Origin: Choladousia sp944382085
GTDB lineage: Bacteria > Bacillota > Clostridia > Lachnospirales > Lachnospiraceae
Assembly: GCA_963927335.1 (NCBI GenBank)
Contig: CAWVAJ010000006.1
Coordinates: forward strand, 205,211 to 269,210
Direction of reading: 5' to 3'
DNA length: 64,000 bases
Below are positions 8,268 to 17,556 of this stretch, piece after piece. The position numbers and the translations under genes were made by a program. How positions within the stretch are numbered: the first letter of the stretch is position 1; every line of letters starts with the position of its first letter. A model generated the notes under the pieces. That model ran no database searches and was not told where the DNA came from. It worked only from the letters and a program-made list of their open reading frames with translations.

Positions 8268-9350
8268 TCACTGGGCAAGCTGCCCGGTGGCCGGGTCAAT
8301 CACGTTCATGAAGGCGTCCACCACATTTCCGTCTTCGTTGATCGTAACGCCGTCAATGGGAGTTCCCGTGGAATCCACGACTACGCCGTTCTCCACGTGG
8401 GCGTCGTAGACCAGAGAACCGGAGGAATTAAATACCATAAACCCGGCAGGCGCTGCCTCGGTAGCCTCCGTAGCCTCGGTGGCTTCCGTAGTTTCCGTCT
8501 GTGCCGCTGCCGTCTCGCTCTGTCCGGTCTCGCCTCCGCTCTCCTGGGTCTGCCCGGTATCCGCTCCCTCCGCGGTCTCTTCGGTACGTTCCTGCTCCCC
8601 GGAGGGTTTTGTCTCTTCTTCGGGTTCGTCCGATACCGAGAAGGGTACTTCCTCCCCCCTGCCGGTGAAGGACTCCAGATGAAGCGTCCCCCGCTCTCCG
8701 TCCATGGCGTCCAGAATCGCCCGCAGATTCGCCACCTTCTCTTCCAGGTACTCATCCTGCCCCAGCAGCGCCTCTACGCCTCCTATGTAAACGGTGATTT
8801 CCATATTGTCTCCAAAACGGATCTCCGAGGCCTCCAGCTGCTGGTCCCCCAGAAGCTGAAGCAGGCTTAAAACGGTGCGAAGCTGCGCGCCGCTCTCCGC
8901 CGGGAGCCGCTGGTACAGAACCGCCTCCCCGATGGAAGCTCCGGTCACCACCGGAATCCCCTCTTTGCTCTCATCCGTGATCTCCAGAACCGTCCCTTCC
9001 CCGTCAAAGTAAACGTAATTGCCCTGGTCTATGTATCCCACAATCTTTTTCTCCGTTACCGATACGCGAAGAGAAAACGGAGAAGCGATTTTCACTTCCA
9101 GCTTCTCAAGATACGGCATGTGATCCGGAACCGAACCGTTTCTATATTTCCAGGCCAGATAGAAGGTATTCTTCACCGGAACGCCCCTGGTGAGGTCTTC
9201 CGCGATTTTCTCCTGGGAATAATACTGATTTCCCGATATCCGAATGGTCTTTGCCTGAAACACAAAGGCGATGAGAAGGATGGCGGCAAACGCCAGCAAT
9301 CCGATTCCCAGGCGGACCATCCGTTTTCTTCTCTTATATCTTCTGTTCAT
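8268..9350 (-). CDS. ftsQ: Cell division protein FtsQ/DivIB with long acidic tail
   Basis: 360 residues from the ATG at 9350, which overlaps the murA stop as ATGA and has GGAGGAG upstream. A basic N-terminus (RRYKRRKR) precedes one membrane segment (LGIGLLAFAAILLIAFVF) and a POTRA domain (TIRISGNQYYSQEKI), then the beta domain to about residue 240. FtsQ links early and late divisome proteins on the outer face of the membrane. The C-terminus is unusual: residues of about 240-300 are rich in Glu, Thr and Gln with TEA triplets in tandem, and a last block of about 55 residues is beta-like (NGVVVDSTGTPIDGV). DivIB proteins are usually about 100 residues shorter. Confidence 0.88.
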   Translation of the reverse strand: MNRRYKRRKRMVRLGIGLLAFAAILLIAFVFQAKTIRISGNQYYSQEKIAEDLTRGVPVKNTFYLAWKYRNGSVPDHMPYLEKLEVKIASPFSLRVSVTEKKIVGYIDQGNYVYFDGEGTVLEITDESKEGIPVVTGASIGEAVLYQRLPAESGAQLRTVLSLLQLLGDQQLEASEIRFGDNMEITVYIGGVEALLGQDEYLEEKVANLRAILDAMDGERGTLHLESFTGRGEEVPFSVSDEPEEETKPSGEQERTEETAEGADTGQTQESGGETGQSETAAAQTETTEATEATEATEAAPAGFMVFNSSGSLVYDAHVENGVVVDSTGTPIDGVTINEDGNVVDAFMNVIDPATGQLAQ

Positions 9351-10624
9351 TTTTCGTCTCCTCCAAAAGTGACTTTCGTTCGCATTCTCGCTCCCGCGCC
9401 TCCCAGATCCCTGCAGATATCCTCGTATCCCCGCTCGATGTATTCGCATCCGTAAATTCTGGTCGTGCCTTCCGCCTGGAGTCCCGCAAGCACCAGAGCC
9501 GCCCCTCCTCTCAGGTCAGTGGCCCGGACCATGTCCCCTTTCAGGCGGCTGACGCCTTCTATGCAGGCCAGATTTCCCTGGATCCAGATCTCGGCTCCCA
9601 TTTTTTTTAATTCCCAGGCGGTTGAAAACCGGTTTTCAAAAATCGTTTCCCGAATCCGGCTCCTTCCCGAAGCCACGCAGAGCGCGGCCATCAGAGGAGA
9701 CTGAAGATCCGTGGGAAAACCAGGATACGGTCTGGTCTCAAGATAAGGAATCCCCTGAAGCCTTCCCTTTACCGCCACCGCCCACTGATTTCCCTGGTTC
9801 CAGACCTCGGCTCCCATCTGCCGGAAGACCTTCCCAACCGCCGCCAGAGCTTCTCCGGAACAGCCCCGCACGCAAATACTCCCGCCCGTGCAGGCCGCCG
9901 CCATGAGATACGTCCCCGCCACGATCCGGTCCGGGGAAATTTCCCAGTCCGCCGGTTCCAGTCTGGACACGCCCTGTATGTAAAGGGTTCCGGGATCCGT
10001 TCTCCAGATCCTGGCGCCTCTTCGGTTCAGGAAGGCGCAAAGCTCGTCGATCTCCGGCTCCCTGGCAGAATTCTCAATCCAGCTTTCTCCTTTTGCCAGG
10101 GCGCAGGCCAGCACGCAGTTTTCCGTGGCGCCTACGCTGGGAAACGGAAGCCGGATCCGGCTTCCGTTAAGTTTCTTGGCTTCCGCCCGGATCGGCCCAA
10201 AGCCGTGAAACGACGCTCCCAGCTGCTCCAGGGCTTTTTGGTGAAGGTCGATGGGGCGGCCTCCTATGGCGCATCCGCCGGGCCTGGGAAGAACCGCTTC
10301 TCCAAAACGTCCCAGCAAAGCCCCCAAAAATAAGACGGAGGATCGGATCCTGGCCGCCTGTTCCGCGCGGATCTCCCACGTCCTGATCCCGGAAGCGTCC
10401 ACCCAGACGGCGTCTCCCCTGCGGGAAACGCTGCAGCCAAGCCCCCGCATAATCTCAAGCGTATCCTCCACGTCCTGAATGGCAGGACAGTTTCCGATTC
10501 TGCAGGTACCCTCGCTGAGAATACAGGACGCCAGGATCGGCAGCGCCGCATTTTTGGAGCCCTGAATCTGTATTTCTCCGAACAGTGGTCTTCCTCCTGA
10601 AATCTCAAGATATTTCAAGGCCAT
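9347..10624 (-). CDS. murA: UDP-N-acetylglucosamine 1-carboxyvinyltransferase
   Basis: About 425 residues. Catalyses the first committed step of peptidoglycan synthesis, adding enolpyruvate to UDP-GlcNAc in the cytoplasm. The catalytic Cys lies in RPGGCAIGGRPIDLH, so the fosfomycin target residue is present. The N-terminal GEIQIQGSKNAALPIL is the family hallmark. The start is uncertain: ATG at 10624 follows a G run directly, and the next codons allow TTG at 10618, which would fit the usual MurA N-terminus and give better ribosome-site spacing. It is translationally coupled to ftsQ. Spore formers often have two murA genes; this may be either. Confidence 0.93.
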   Translation of the reverse strand: MALKYLEISGGRPLFGEIQIQGSKNAALPILASCILSEGTCRIGNCPAIQDVEDTLEIMRGLGCSVSRRGDAVWVDASGIRTWEIRAEQAARIRSSVLFLGALLGRFGEAVLPRPGGCAIGGRPIDLHQKALEQLGASFHGFGPIRAEAKKLNGSRIRLPFPSVGATENCVLACALAKGESWIENSAREPEIDELCAFLNRRGARIWRTDPGTLYIQGVSRLEPADWEISPDRIVAGTYLMAAACTGGSICVRGCSGEALAAVGKVFRQMGAEVWNQGNQWAVAVKGRLQGIPYLETRPYPGFPTDLQSPLMAALCVASGRSRIRETIFENRFSTAWELKKMGAEIWIQGNLACIEGVSRLKGDMVRATDLRGGAALVLAGLQAEGTTRIYGCEYIERGYEDICRDLGGAGARMRTKVTFGGDEK

Positions 10625-10722
10625 CCCCCGGCTTTCGTCCTTTGGCCGCAAACGCAGCCAAAGGCACCTTATATCCCAGTATATGCAAAAACCCGCGGTT
10701 TGTCACTACATTTTTGTTACTT

Positions 10723-11358
10723 TTAGAACCACCGGAAGCTGATCTTCCATTCTTTCGGATTTTCAAAAAGGCTTTCATACTCTTCCACCGTAAGCACCTC
10801 TTCCAGTTTCTCCCTCTCTTTCTCTGGCACCACCGCATGGAGGCAGTCGGTGAAGCAGAGTTTGGGATAAAGGACGCACCACCAGTTCCTTCCGCTTCCC
10901 TCCCCCAGTACAATCCGCAGCGCCTGATACCAGCCTGACGGAAAGCTGCAGCTTCCGTAAGTCCGTTCCGGAAAATAACAGGTTTCCAGAGAGGCTCTGG
11001 CTTTATATCCGGCTTCCTCTTCCCGCAGCGTTTGGTTCGCGATTTTCTCAAGCTCCGGCAGCCGCTTCTCCATAAGAGCCGCCACTTCGTCCCGGTTCAG
11101 TTCCTTTCCCGCCTCCTCTTCCGCTTTTTTTACCGTTTTCTCCATCCAGGCCACCGCCTGATCCCGCACCTGCAGCTTTCTCTTCTGATCCTCTTCGCTG
11201 TCGCTGTTGGCAAGGACATGAAACCGCAGCACTTCCTCCGCGATTCCCCGCTGAAGCAGGGTCTTATGGATCGCAGCGGCGGCGGCATGGAGCGGAATCG
11301 ACAGAAGAAGAAGATACAGGATGATTTTTACAAATTTCTTTCCTTCCGGCCAAAACAT
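10723..11358 (-). CDS. spoIIR: Stage II sporulation protein R
   Basis: 211 residues from the ATG at 11358. A membrane or signal segment lies at residues 9-27 (VKIILYLLLLSIPLHAAAAA), followed by the SpoIIR signature FHVLANSDSEEDQ and QVRDQAV. SpoIIR is made in the forespore under SigF, is secreted to the intermembrane space and triggers SpoIIGA to process pro-SigE in the mother cell. The GGAGG ribosome site is buried in a hairpin (see next entry). It lies downstream of the mrp gene and upstream of murA-ftsQ on the same strand. Confidence 0.93.
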   Translation of the reverse strand: MFWPEGKKFVKIILYLLLLSIPLHAAAAAIHKTLLQRGIAEEVLRFHVLANSDSEEDQKRKLQVRDQAVAWMEKTVKKAEEEAGKELNRDEVAALMEKRLPELEKIANQTLREEEAGYKARASLETCYFPERTYGSCSFPSGWYQALRIVLGEGSGRNWWCVLYPKLCFTDCLHAVVPEKEREKLEEVLTVEEYESLFENPKEWKISFRWF

Positions 11359-11360
11359 AA

Positions 11361-11393
11361 CGGGCAACCTCCTGATATGGGGAGTGTTGCCCG
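11361..11393 (-). promoter_or_regulatory. hairpin that buries the spoIIR ribosome site
   Basis: On minus CGGGCAAC (11393-11386) pairs with GTTGCCCG (11368-11361). After one bulged A, CTCC pairs with GGAG, leaving an 8-base loop. The GGAGG ribosome site of spoIIR is wholly inside the stem, 8-9 bases before the ATG. On plus the hairpin is followed by five T residues, but no plus-strand gene leads into it. Confidence 0.65.
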
Positions 11394-11424
11394 TTTTTGG
11401 TTCTCTATTCTCTTTTTTCTCTTC

Positions 11425-12282
11425 TTACTCCGCTTTTTTTCTTGCGTCCAGAACCCTGAGAGCGGCCACTGCGGTTCCAAGATACGGATTCTTTGCCTTA
11501 TGGAACGCTCCCGCGTCGGAAAGCTCCGTAAGCGAAGGATCCATGGGCATTTTGCCTCCTACGGCAAGCCCAAGCTCCGCAGCCGCCTCGTCTACGCGGC
11601 TCTTTCCGAACACTTCAATCTTCTTTCCGCAGTCCGGACAGACAAGATAGCTGTAGTTCTCCACAACTCCCAGCACCGGGATGTTCATGGTCTTTGCCAT
11701 ATTGTACGCTTTCTTTACGATCATTTTTACCAGCTCCTGGGGAGAGGTAACGATCAGGATTCCGTTTACCGGAAGAGACTGAAAGACCGTAAGCGGAACG
11801 TCCCCGGTTCCGGGAGGCATATCCACCAGAAGATAATCCAGTTCTCCCCAGATCACGTCGGACCAGAACTGTTTTACCATGTTGGCCAGGATCGGACCTC
11901 TCCAGATCACCGGCTCCTCTGGATCCGGCATCAGAAGATTAATGGAAATCACCTTAATCTCGTTCTCGGTAAGCATGGGATAGATCCCTTCCTCTCCGGC
12001 CATGGCCGGCCCCTGCAGGCCGTACATCCTTGGAATGGAGGGGCCGGTGATATCCGCGTCCAGGATTCCCACCCGATATCCGTCCTGCGCCAGAAGGTTC
12101 GCCAGGGAAGCCGTCACCATAGACTTGCCGACTCCGCCCTTTCCGCTGACTACGCCGATTACGTTTTTAATGTCTGAATACTGGTTCTGCTCCACGGCAA
12201 AGCCGTTCTGCTTCTTCGCGCTGGGGCATCCCTCGCAGCTCTCTTTGCTGCAGCTCGTGCTGCTGCAGGCCTTTTCTGCCAT
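11425..12282 (-). CDS. mrp: Mrp/NBP35 family Fe-S carrier ATPase
   Basis: 285 residues from the ATG at 12282, chosen because AAGGAGG lies 8 bases upstream; an in-frame GTG lies inside that ribosome site. A Cys-rich N-terminus (CSSTSCSKESCEGCPS) precedes a deviant Walker A GKGGVGKS and GILDADITGPSIPRMYGL, with a C-terminal CPDC pair (LVCPDCGKKIEVFG) that binds a shared Fe-S cluster at the dimer interface. Mrp/ApbC proteins hold and pass Fe-S clusters to apo-enzymes. It sits between leuS and spoIIR on the same strand. Confidence 0.93.
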   Translation of the reverse strand: MAEKACSSTSCSKESCEGCPSAKKQNGFAVEQNQYSDIKNVIGVVSGKGGVGKSMVTASLANLLAQDGYRVGILDADITGPSIPRMYGLQGPAMAGEEGIYPMLTENEIKVISINLLMPDPEEPVIWRGPILANMVKQFWSDVIWGELDYLLVDMPPGTGDVPLTVFQSLPVNGILIVTSPQELVKMIVKKAYNMAKTMNIPVLGVVENYSYLVCPDCGKKIEVFGKSRVDEAAAELGLAVGGKMPMDPSLTELSDAGAFHKAKNPYLGTAVAALRVLDARKKAE

Positions 12283-12300
12283 TGCAGGCACCTCCTTACC

Positions 12301-14706
12301 TTATTTCACCACAAGATTTACGATCTTATTGGGTACGTAGATTTCTTTTACCAGGTTCTTTCCTTCCAGGAACGCCTGGATCTTGGGATCCTGGGAAACG
12401 AGCTTCATCGCCTCTTCCTTCTGGCAGTCCGCCGGCAGTTCTACAACGCCTCTGAGCTTTCCGTTTACCTGAACGCCCACCTTCACCGTAGCGTCCACCG
12501 TCTTGCTCTCCTCATAGACCGGCCAGGAACTCATGGAAAGGAAGCCCTCTCCGCCGATCTTCTCCCAGATCTCTTCACAAAGATGCGGAGCGATGGGGCA
12601 GAGAAGCTTAATGTAGGTGGTCAGCTCCTCCCTGGTCAGGGAGCCGTGAGCCGAGATCCCGTTCAAAAGCTCCATCAGCGCGGCGATCGCCGTGTTAAAC
12701 TTCATCTCTTCCAGATCGGAAGATACCTTCTTGATGGTCTTGTGGAACAGCGTCTCCAGTTCCGGAGTCACTTCTCCTTCCCTTACGAGTTCCACCAGTC
12801 CGGCCACACGCTCCAGGAAGCGCTTGCAGCCTTTTACGGAGTTTTCGCTCCAGGGGGTCGCCGCGCCGTAATCTCCCATAAAGAGCACGTAGGTCCTGAG
12901 CACGTCCGCTCCGTACTCCTCCACTACGTCCAGCGGATCCACTACATTTCCCTTGGATTTGCTCATCTTATCGCCGTCCGGTCCGAGAATCAGGCCCTGG
13001 GCCGTTCTCTTCGCATAAGGCTCCGGCGTATTCACCACTCCGATGTCATACAGGAAATGATGCCAGAAACGGGAATAAATCATATGGCGGGTTACGTGCT
13101 CCATGCCGCCGTTGTACCAGTCCACAGGCATCCAGTACTTCAGTTTCTTTGGATCCGCCAGTTCTTTGTCGTTGTGGGGATCGATATAGCGGAGGAAATA
13201 CCAGGAGGAACCTGCCCACTGAGGCATGGTATCCGTCTCCCGCTTCGCCGCTCCTCCACACCTGGGGCAGGTACAGTTTACAAAGGAATCAATCTTCGCC
13301 AGGGGAGATTCGCCGTCGGATCCCGGCTCAAAGTTCTCTACCGGCGGAAGACGCAGCGGCAGCTCCTCGTAAGGAACCGGCACGACGCCGCAGTTCGGGC
13401 AGTGAATGATGGGGATGGGTTCGCCCCAGTATCTCTGGCGGTTGAAGGCCCAATCCTTCATCTTATACTGAACTCCGGCTTCTCCTACGCCGAGCTTTTC
13501 CAGCTCCTGAATCACTCTGGCGATGGAATCCTTTTTGTTGGTATAGCCGTTGAGAAAATCGGAATTGATCATCTCGCCGTCTCCCGCGTAGGCTGCTTCT
13601 TCGATCTTACCTCCCTGGATCACCGGAATAATATCCAGGCCGAATTTTTTCGCGAACTCGTAGTCTCTCTGGTCGTGAGCCGGAACGGCCATGATGGCTC
13701 CCGTCCCGTAACCCATCATAACGTAATCCGCGATAAAGATGGGGATCTTCTTTCCGTTCAGGGGATTTACCGCTTCAAGTCCCTGAATCTTCACGCCGGT
13801 CTTGTCTTTTACCAGCTGGGTACGCTCAAACTCCGTCTTCTTGGCGCATTCCTCCCGGTAAGCCCGGATCTCCTCCATATTGGCGATCTCCGCCTCATAG
13901 CGGTCGATCAGGGGATGTTCCGGCGCGATTACCATAAAGGTAACGCCGAACAGCGTATCCGGACGGGTCGTATAGATGCGGAGCGTTTCCTCCCTGCCGT
14001 CTACCTGGAAGTTTACAAAAGCGCCCTGGGATTTTCCGATCCAGTTTACCTGCTGCTGCTTGATGTTGGGAAGATAATCTACGTCCTCCAGTCCTTGCAG
14101 CAGCTTCTCCGCGTATTCGGTGATCCGCAGATACCAGACCGTCTTGGATTTCTGCACAATGTCGCTGTGGCAGATGTCGCATTTTCCCCCCTGGCTGTCC
14201 TCATTGGAGAGAACCACCTTGCAGGAAGGACAGTAATTCACCAGAGCCGTATCCCGGAATACCAGGCCATGCTCAAACATCTTGAGGAAAATCCACTGGG
14301 TCCACTTGTAATAATCTTCTTCCGTGGTATCAATCACTCTGTCCCAGTCGAAGGAAAAGCCCACCCGTCTGAGCTGATTGGAAAACTTTACAATGTTGTC
14401 GTCCGTGATCTTTCTGGGATGAACTCCGGTTTTAATGGCGTAGTTCTCTGTCGGAAGTCCAAAAGCGTCAAACCCGATGGGGAACAGGACGTTGTAACCT
14501 TCCATTCTTCTCTTTCTGGAGATCACCTCCAGGCTGGAATACGCCTTAATGTGTCCCACATGCATCCCGGCGCCGCTTGGATAGGGGAACTCTACCAGGC
14601 CGTAAAATTTCGGGCGGCTGGCGTCGTTGTCCGCCGCTTTGAAGATTCCGGCTTCCTCCCACCGCTTCTGCCACTTGGGCTCTATCCTCTTGAACTCATG
14701 TCTCAT
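12301..14706 (-). CDS. leuS: Leucyl-tRNA synthetase
   Basis: An 801-residue class I aminoacyl-tRNA synthetase of normal bacterial LeuRS length. The HIGH-type motif is in PYPSGAGMHVGHIKAYSS, and KMSKS in GDKMSKSKGNVVDP. Between them lies the CP1 editing domain (TTRPDTLFGVTFMVIAPEHP), with zinc-ribbon Cys pairs in YCPSCK and KCDICH. It charges tRNA-Leu and edits misacylated products. The start is ATG behind GGAGGCAG. The upstream 130 bases hold a sigma-A type promoter and no visible T-box. Confidence 0.98.
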   Translation of the reverse strand: MRHEFKRIEPKWQKRWEEAGIFKAADNDASRPKFYGLVEFPYPSGAGMHVGHIKAYSSLEVISRKRRMEGYNVLFPIGFDAFGLPTENYAIKTGVHPRKITDDNIVKFSNQLRRVGFSFDWDRVIDTTEEDYYKWTQWIFLKMFEHGLVFRDTALVNYCPSCKVVLSNEDSQGGKCDICHSDIVQKSKTVWYLRITEYAEKLLQGLEDVDYLPNIKQQQVNWIGKSQGAFVNFQVDGREETLRIYTTRPDTLFGVTFMVIAPEHPLIDRYEAEIANMEEIRAYREECAKKTEFERTQLVKDKTGVKIQGLEAVNPLNGKKIPIFIADYVMMGYGTGAIMAVPAHDQRDYEFAKKFGLDIIPVIQGGKIEEAAYAGDGEMINSDFLNGYTNKKDSIARVIQELEKLGVGEAGVQYKMKDWAFNRQRYWGEPIPIIHCPNCGVVPVPYEELPLRLPPVENFEPGSDGESPLAKIDSFVNCTCPRCGGAAKRETDTMPQWAGSSWYFLRYIDPHNDKELADPKKLKYWMPVDWYNGGMEHVTRHMIYSRFWHHFLYDIGVVNTPEPYAKRTAQGLILGPDGDKMSKSKGNVVDPLDVVEEYGADVLRTYVLFMGDYGAATPWSENSVKGCKRFLERVAGLVELVREGEVTPELETLFHKTIKKVSSDLEEMKFNTAIAALMELLNGISAHGSLTREELTTYIKLLCPIAPHLCEEIWEKIGGEGFLSMSSWPVYEESKTVDATVKVGVQVNGKLRGVVELPADCQKEEAMKLVSQDPKIQAFLEGKNLVKEIYVPNKIVNLVVK

Positions 14707-14784
14707 AAAACTGCCTCCATTCTCAACCTTTCTTCTATGCCGTACGCAAAAATTCTTTCTTTTCTATATTACCGCACTTTTACT

Positions 14785-14813
14785 ATAATACGAAAGAATT
14801 CTCTGTTTGTCCA
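14785..14813 (-). promoter_or_regulatory. sigma-A type promoter of leuS
   Basis: On minus TGGACA (14813-14808), a 17-base spacer and TATTAT (14790-14785). The leader to leuS would be about 72 bases, too short for a T-box riboswitch. Confidence 0.7.
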
Positions 14814-14839
14814 GATTTTGATGCAGAAAAATCGGATTC

Positions 14840-16633
14840 TCACCAGGTCCCCTCGTCCAGAAGGCGTCTGAGATACCGTCCCGTCACCCTGGAAAAGTTG
14901 GCGATCTCCCGGATATAGGCGAAATCTCTGCCGAAAATTTTCTTTTCCGCCGCCAGATCCTTCTCTTTTCCCGTGAAGACGCCCAGCACGTACACCCCTT
15001 CTCCCCTGAGCTTCCTCACCTCGCGGGCGGTGTCCCGGACGGCGTACTCTCCCTGGTAGGGCTTTGGATTCCGGCTTCCGGGCCGGTTCACAATCACGTC
15101 GTTCGGCCTTCCGTCGCTGAGCACGATGAGAATTTTATTCTCCTCCGGCCTTTCCAAAAGGCCGTCTCCCGCCGCCCGGATGGCAAGTCCGTCCCGGTTG
15201 TTGGCGGAGGTAACAAAATCCAGCACCCGCTGGTTCTCACTTCTGGGATCGTCGTACTCCCGGAAGCGCTGCATCACCGTATAATCCCAGAAGGTGCAAA
15301 ACCCCAGGATCCGGTGAGGGATCCGGTTGTTGCTGAGGGCTTCGCTGATGATGTAAGCCTGAAGCGCCACCTGTCCCTGCCGGTCCCGCTGGGAGCCGCT
15401 GGCGTCCATAAGGATGTCCACCACAAATTCCGACTGATCTCTCTTGCTGGTGCGCACAAACAGCTTCCCAGGATCCGGAAGCCTTCCCACCTTCCAGAGC
15501 CTGGATGGGACAATCACCCCGTAATCTGAAGAAAACCATTCCTGTTCCTGTCTGCGGACCAGGGAACGCCTGAGTTCCCCGGTGAGCAGCTCCACATTTC
15601 GTTTCATCAGATAAAAGCTGTTGCGAAACAGAAGGCGGTTTTTCTCCGCATGACGTTTGGCGTTCACATACTGGGCGTTAGCGGTCACCGGATTTTTCAG
15701 GATGCCTTCTGTAAAATAAAGGCTGCAGTCCGCATGAGCGCCCCGGCAGAGGCGGTAATTCTGCCGCTTCTCCTCTCTGGGGGAGAGATAGGAGCGGCCG
15801 TAATTCAGTTCGATATAGGAGTACATTTTCTCCAGCGCTTCCTGGTCAAGAAGCACCACTCTTTGTCCGCCGCTCCCGGTCTTCTCCTCTTCTTCCCGCT
15901 CTTCCACTGCGGAAGTCATAAGGCGCTGGGTAATCAGCCTGAGATATTCCTCCAGGCTGTACTCCACCGCCGTCTCTTCCAGAAAATCCTTCCAGTTAAA
16001 TTCCTTCAGGTCCTCTGTGTCCGCCGCCAGCACATGCTCCAGATCTCCGTGCTTTCTCTCAAATCCAAGATCGATCATGGTATTGTACATCCGGTCTACC
16101 GTCCGGATGAGTTCCATCACGTCCTCTGCGTCCTCCAGGGAACGGATCCAGGAAAGGGGCGTCTCCAGCCGCTTTTCCCTGATTTTTCTTCCGTCCAGGT
16201 ATTCCTGCATCATGGCGGCTCTCAATCGGCCCGGCAGGGAACCGCAGAGCTTCTCATAGGAAACCTCCAGAAGGTCTTCAAACGCTCTTTTCCTGAGCGC
16301 CGGGACGCCGGGACGCTCTTTCGATACCTTTTTCCAGACCGCAGCGTCCACGCAGATCTGCGCGAGATCCGTGAGGGGCTTTTCCTCCGCCCCGTAATAG
16401 ATCTTCTTTACCAGATACATCGCCATCTGGTTCTGATCAAAATACCGGGCGAAGCCTCCCTGCTTTACCGCGTCGTAAAGCGAAATCGCTTTGGAACGGA
16501 AGAAAGACTCCACATCCAGCCTGGTATCCAGTTTATAATCTCCGCTTACGGTCCACATCAGATTGCGGACCCGGTTCTCCGCTTCTACTGCGGTTACAAT
16601 ATCGGTTTCCAGTCTGATCCACCTCTCAATCAA
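14840..16633 (-). CDS. VWA domain protein paired with a MoxR-type ATPase
   Basis: 597 residues. The C-terminal 220 form a von Willebrand A domain with the metal site DASGSQ, a conserved Thr/Ser region and LSDGRPND. The N-terminal part is helical and acidic and has no recognised domain. Proteins of this build (CoxE, NorD, ViaA, CobT-like) work with a MoxR-class AAA ATPase that remodels or inserts metals into a target. Here the ATPase gene lies directly upstream, its stop overlapping the VWA start by eight bases. The start codon appears to be TTG at 16633, with GGAGACC before it; this is uncertain. The target is not known, and no metalloenzyme gene is adjacent. Confidence 0.8.
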   Translation of the reverse strand: MIERWIRLETDIVTAVEAENRVRNLMWTVSGDYKLDTRLDVESFFRSKAISLYDAVKQGGFARYFDQNQMAMYLVKKIYYGAEEKPLTDLAQICVDAAVWKKVSKERPGVPALRKRAFEDLLEVSYEKLCGSLPGRLRAAMMQEYLDGRKIREKRLETPLSWIRSLEDAEDVMELIRTVDRMYNTMIDLGFERKHGDLEHVLAADTEDLKEFNWKDFLEETAVEYSLEEYLRLITQRLMTSAVEEREEEEKTGSGGQRVVLLDQEALEKMYSYIELNYGRSYLSPREEKRQNYRLCRGAHADCSLYFTEGILKNPVTANAQYVNAKRHAEKNRLLFRNSFYLMKRNVELLTGELRRSLVRRQEQEWFSSDYGVIVPSRLWKVGRLPDPGKLFVRTSKRDQSEFVVDILMDASGSQRDRQGQVALQAYIISEALSNNRIPHRILGFCTFWDYTVMQRFREYDDPRSENQRVLDFVTSANNRDGLAIRAAGDGLLERPEENKILIVLSDGRPNDVIVNRPGSRNPKPYQGEYAVRDTAREVRKLRGEGVYVLGVFTGKEKDLAAEKKIFGRDFAYIREIANFSRVTGRYLRRLLDEGTW

Positions 16634-17546
16634 AAAGGTCTCCGGCCGTCCAGGTCTCCGGAATCCGTGTCATCACAATGTCTTCTACCATTTCCCGTTC
16701 GAAAAGGTCGAAGCTTTTGTTTACGATCCCCATACGCACCGCCTGCAGGGGAGAAAGCCCCGCCCGGACGGTTTTCAGCGCTCCGATCAGCCCCCGCAGG
16801 TCCAGAGGCTTTGTGGAGATCTCGTTGTTCGCCGCCTTCGTCTGAAGGTCCATGAAAAGCCCTGTTATCTGGCGCAGTCCTTCCTCTTTCATACCGCCGA
16901 ACAGATCTTTGAGAATCCGCTCCAGATTCTCCTGATTGACCGAAGGCATCTCAATCACCAAAAACCGGGAAATCAGCGCCTCGTTCAGTTCTCTGGTCCC
17001 TGCGTATCCGTAATTCATGGTTCCGATAAAGCGCGTGGCGTCGTGAAGGCGGATCCGGTCATAGCCGGGAACGTCAATCACCCTCCTGTAATCCAGGGTG
17101 GCGTGAAGCACCGATACCGCGTCGTTTTTCGCCATGTTGATCTCGTCGAAGATCCCGAAGCCTCCGTTTTCCCCGCACAGATAGACCGGGCCTTTGCGGA
17201 GCTGCACCTCCTGGTTTCGGAAGGTGTCCGTCCCGATGAGGCTGCTGCTGTCCGTATTGACGTGGAACGAAATGTTATACGCGGGCCTTCCGAAGACGTA
17301 GGCCAGATTTTCCGCCAGAATGTTTTTCCCCGTCGCCTTGGAACCGGTCAGCAGAAGATGCTCTCCTTCCAGAAGGGCCGCGGCGGCCATCTCGAAAATC
17401 TCTCTTCCGTAATAAGGGATCTCCGGAGCCGAAATCCGGTCCGCCAGCGTAGGGCTGACGGGATAACGCTCCCGGAAACGTCTGATTTCTTCCAGAATAT
17501 ATGGGGTCACTCCCTGTTCTTTCAGGGATTTCACTATCTCTCGCAT
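16626..17546 (-). CDS. MoxR-type AAA+ ATPase
   Basis: 306 residues from the ATG at 17546, which has AGGAG at good spacing. The Walker A is TGSKATGKN (LLLTGSKATGKNILAENLA), with Walker B FGIFDEINMA, sensor IGTMNYGY and arginine finger ALISRFLVIEMP. It belongs to the MoxR/RavA/CbbQ branch that assembles as a hexamer and acts with a VWA partner, here the next gene. The Walker A has KATGK in place of the usual GxGK, as often seen in this branch. The small gene upstream ends 10 bases before it. Confidence 0.87.
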   Translation of the reverse strand: MREIVKSLKEQGVTPYILEEIRRFRERYPVSPTLADRISAPEIPYYGREIFEMAAAALLEGEHLLLTGSKATGKNILAENLAYVFGRPAYNISFHVNTDSSSLIGTDTFRNQEVQLRKGPVYLCGENGGFGIFDEINMAKNDAVSVLHATLDYRRVIDVPGYDRIRLHDATRFIGTMNYGYAGTRELNEALISRFLVIEMPSVNQENLERILKDLFGGMKEEGLRQITGLFMDLQTKAANNEISTKPLDLRGLIGALKTVRAGLSPLQAVRMGIVNKSFDLFEREMVEDIVMTRIPETWTAGDLFD

Positions 17547-17556
17547 GCTTTTCTCC

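Noticed and set aside
11361..11398. plus-strand terminator (hairpin plus five T)
   Set aside because: No plus-strand gene reads into it; its overlap with the spoIIR ribosome site is the more meaningful feature.
14707..14839. T-box riboswitch before leuS
   Set aside because: The promoter found leaves only about 72 leader bases, and no T-box sequence or terminator was seen.
12583..14871. 762-codon open frame on plus
   Set aside because: Antisense shadow of leuS.
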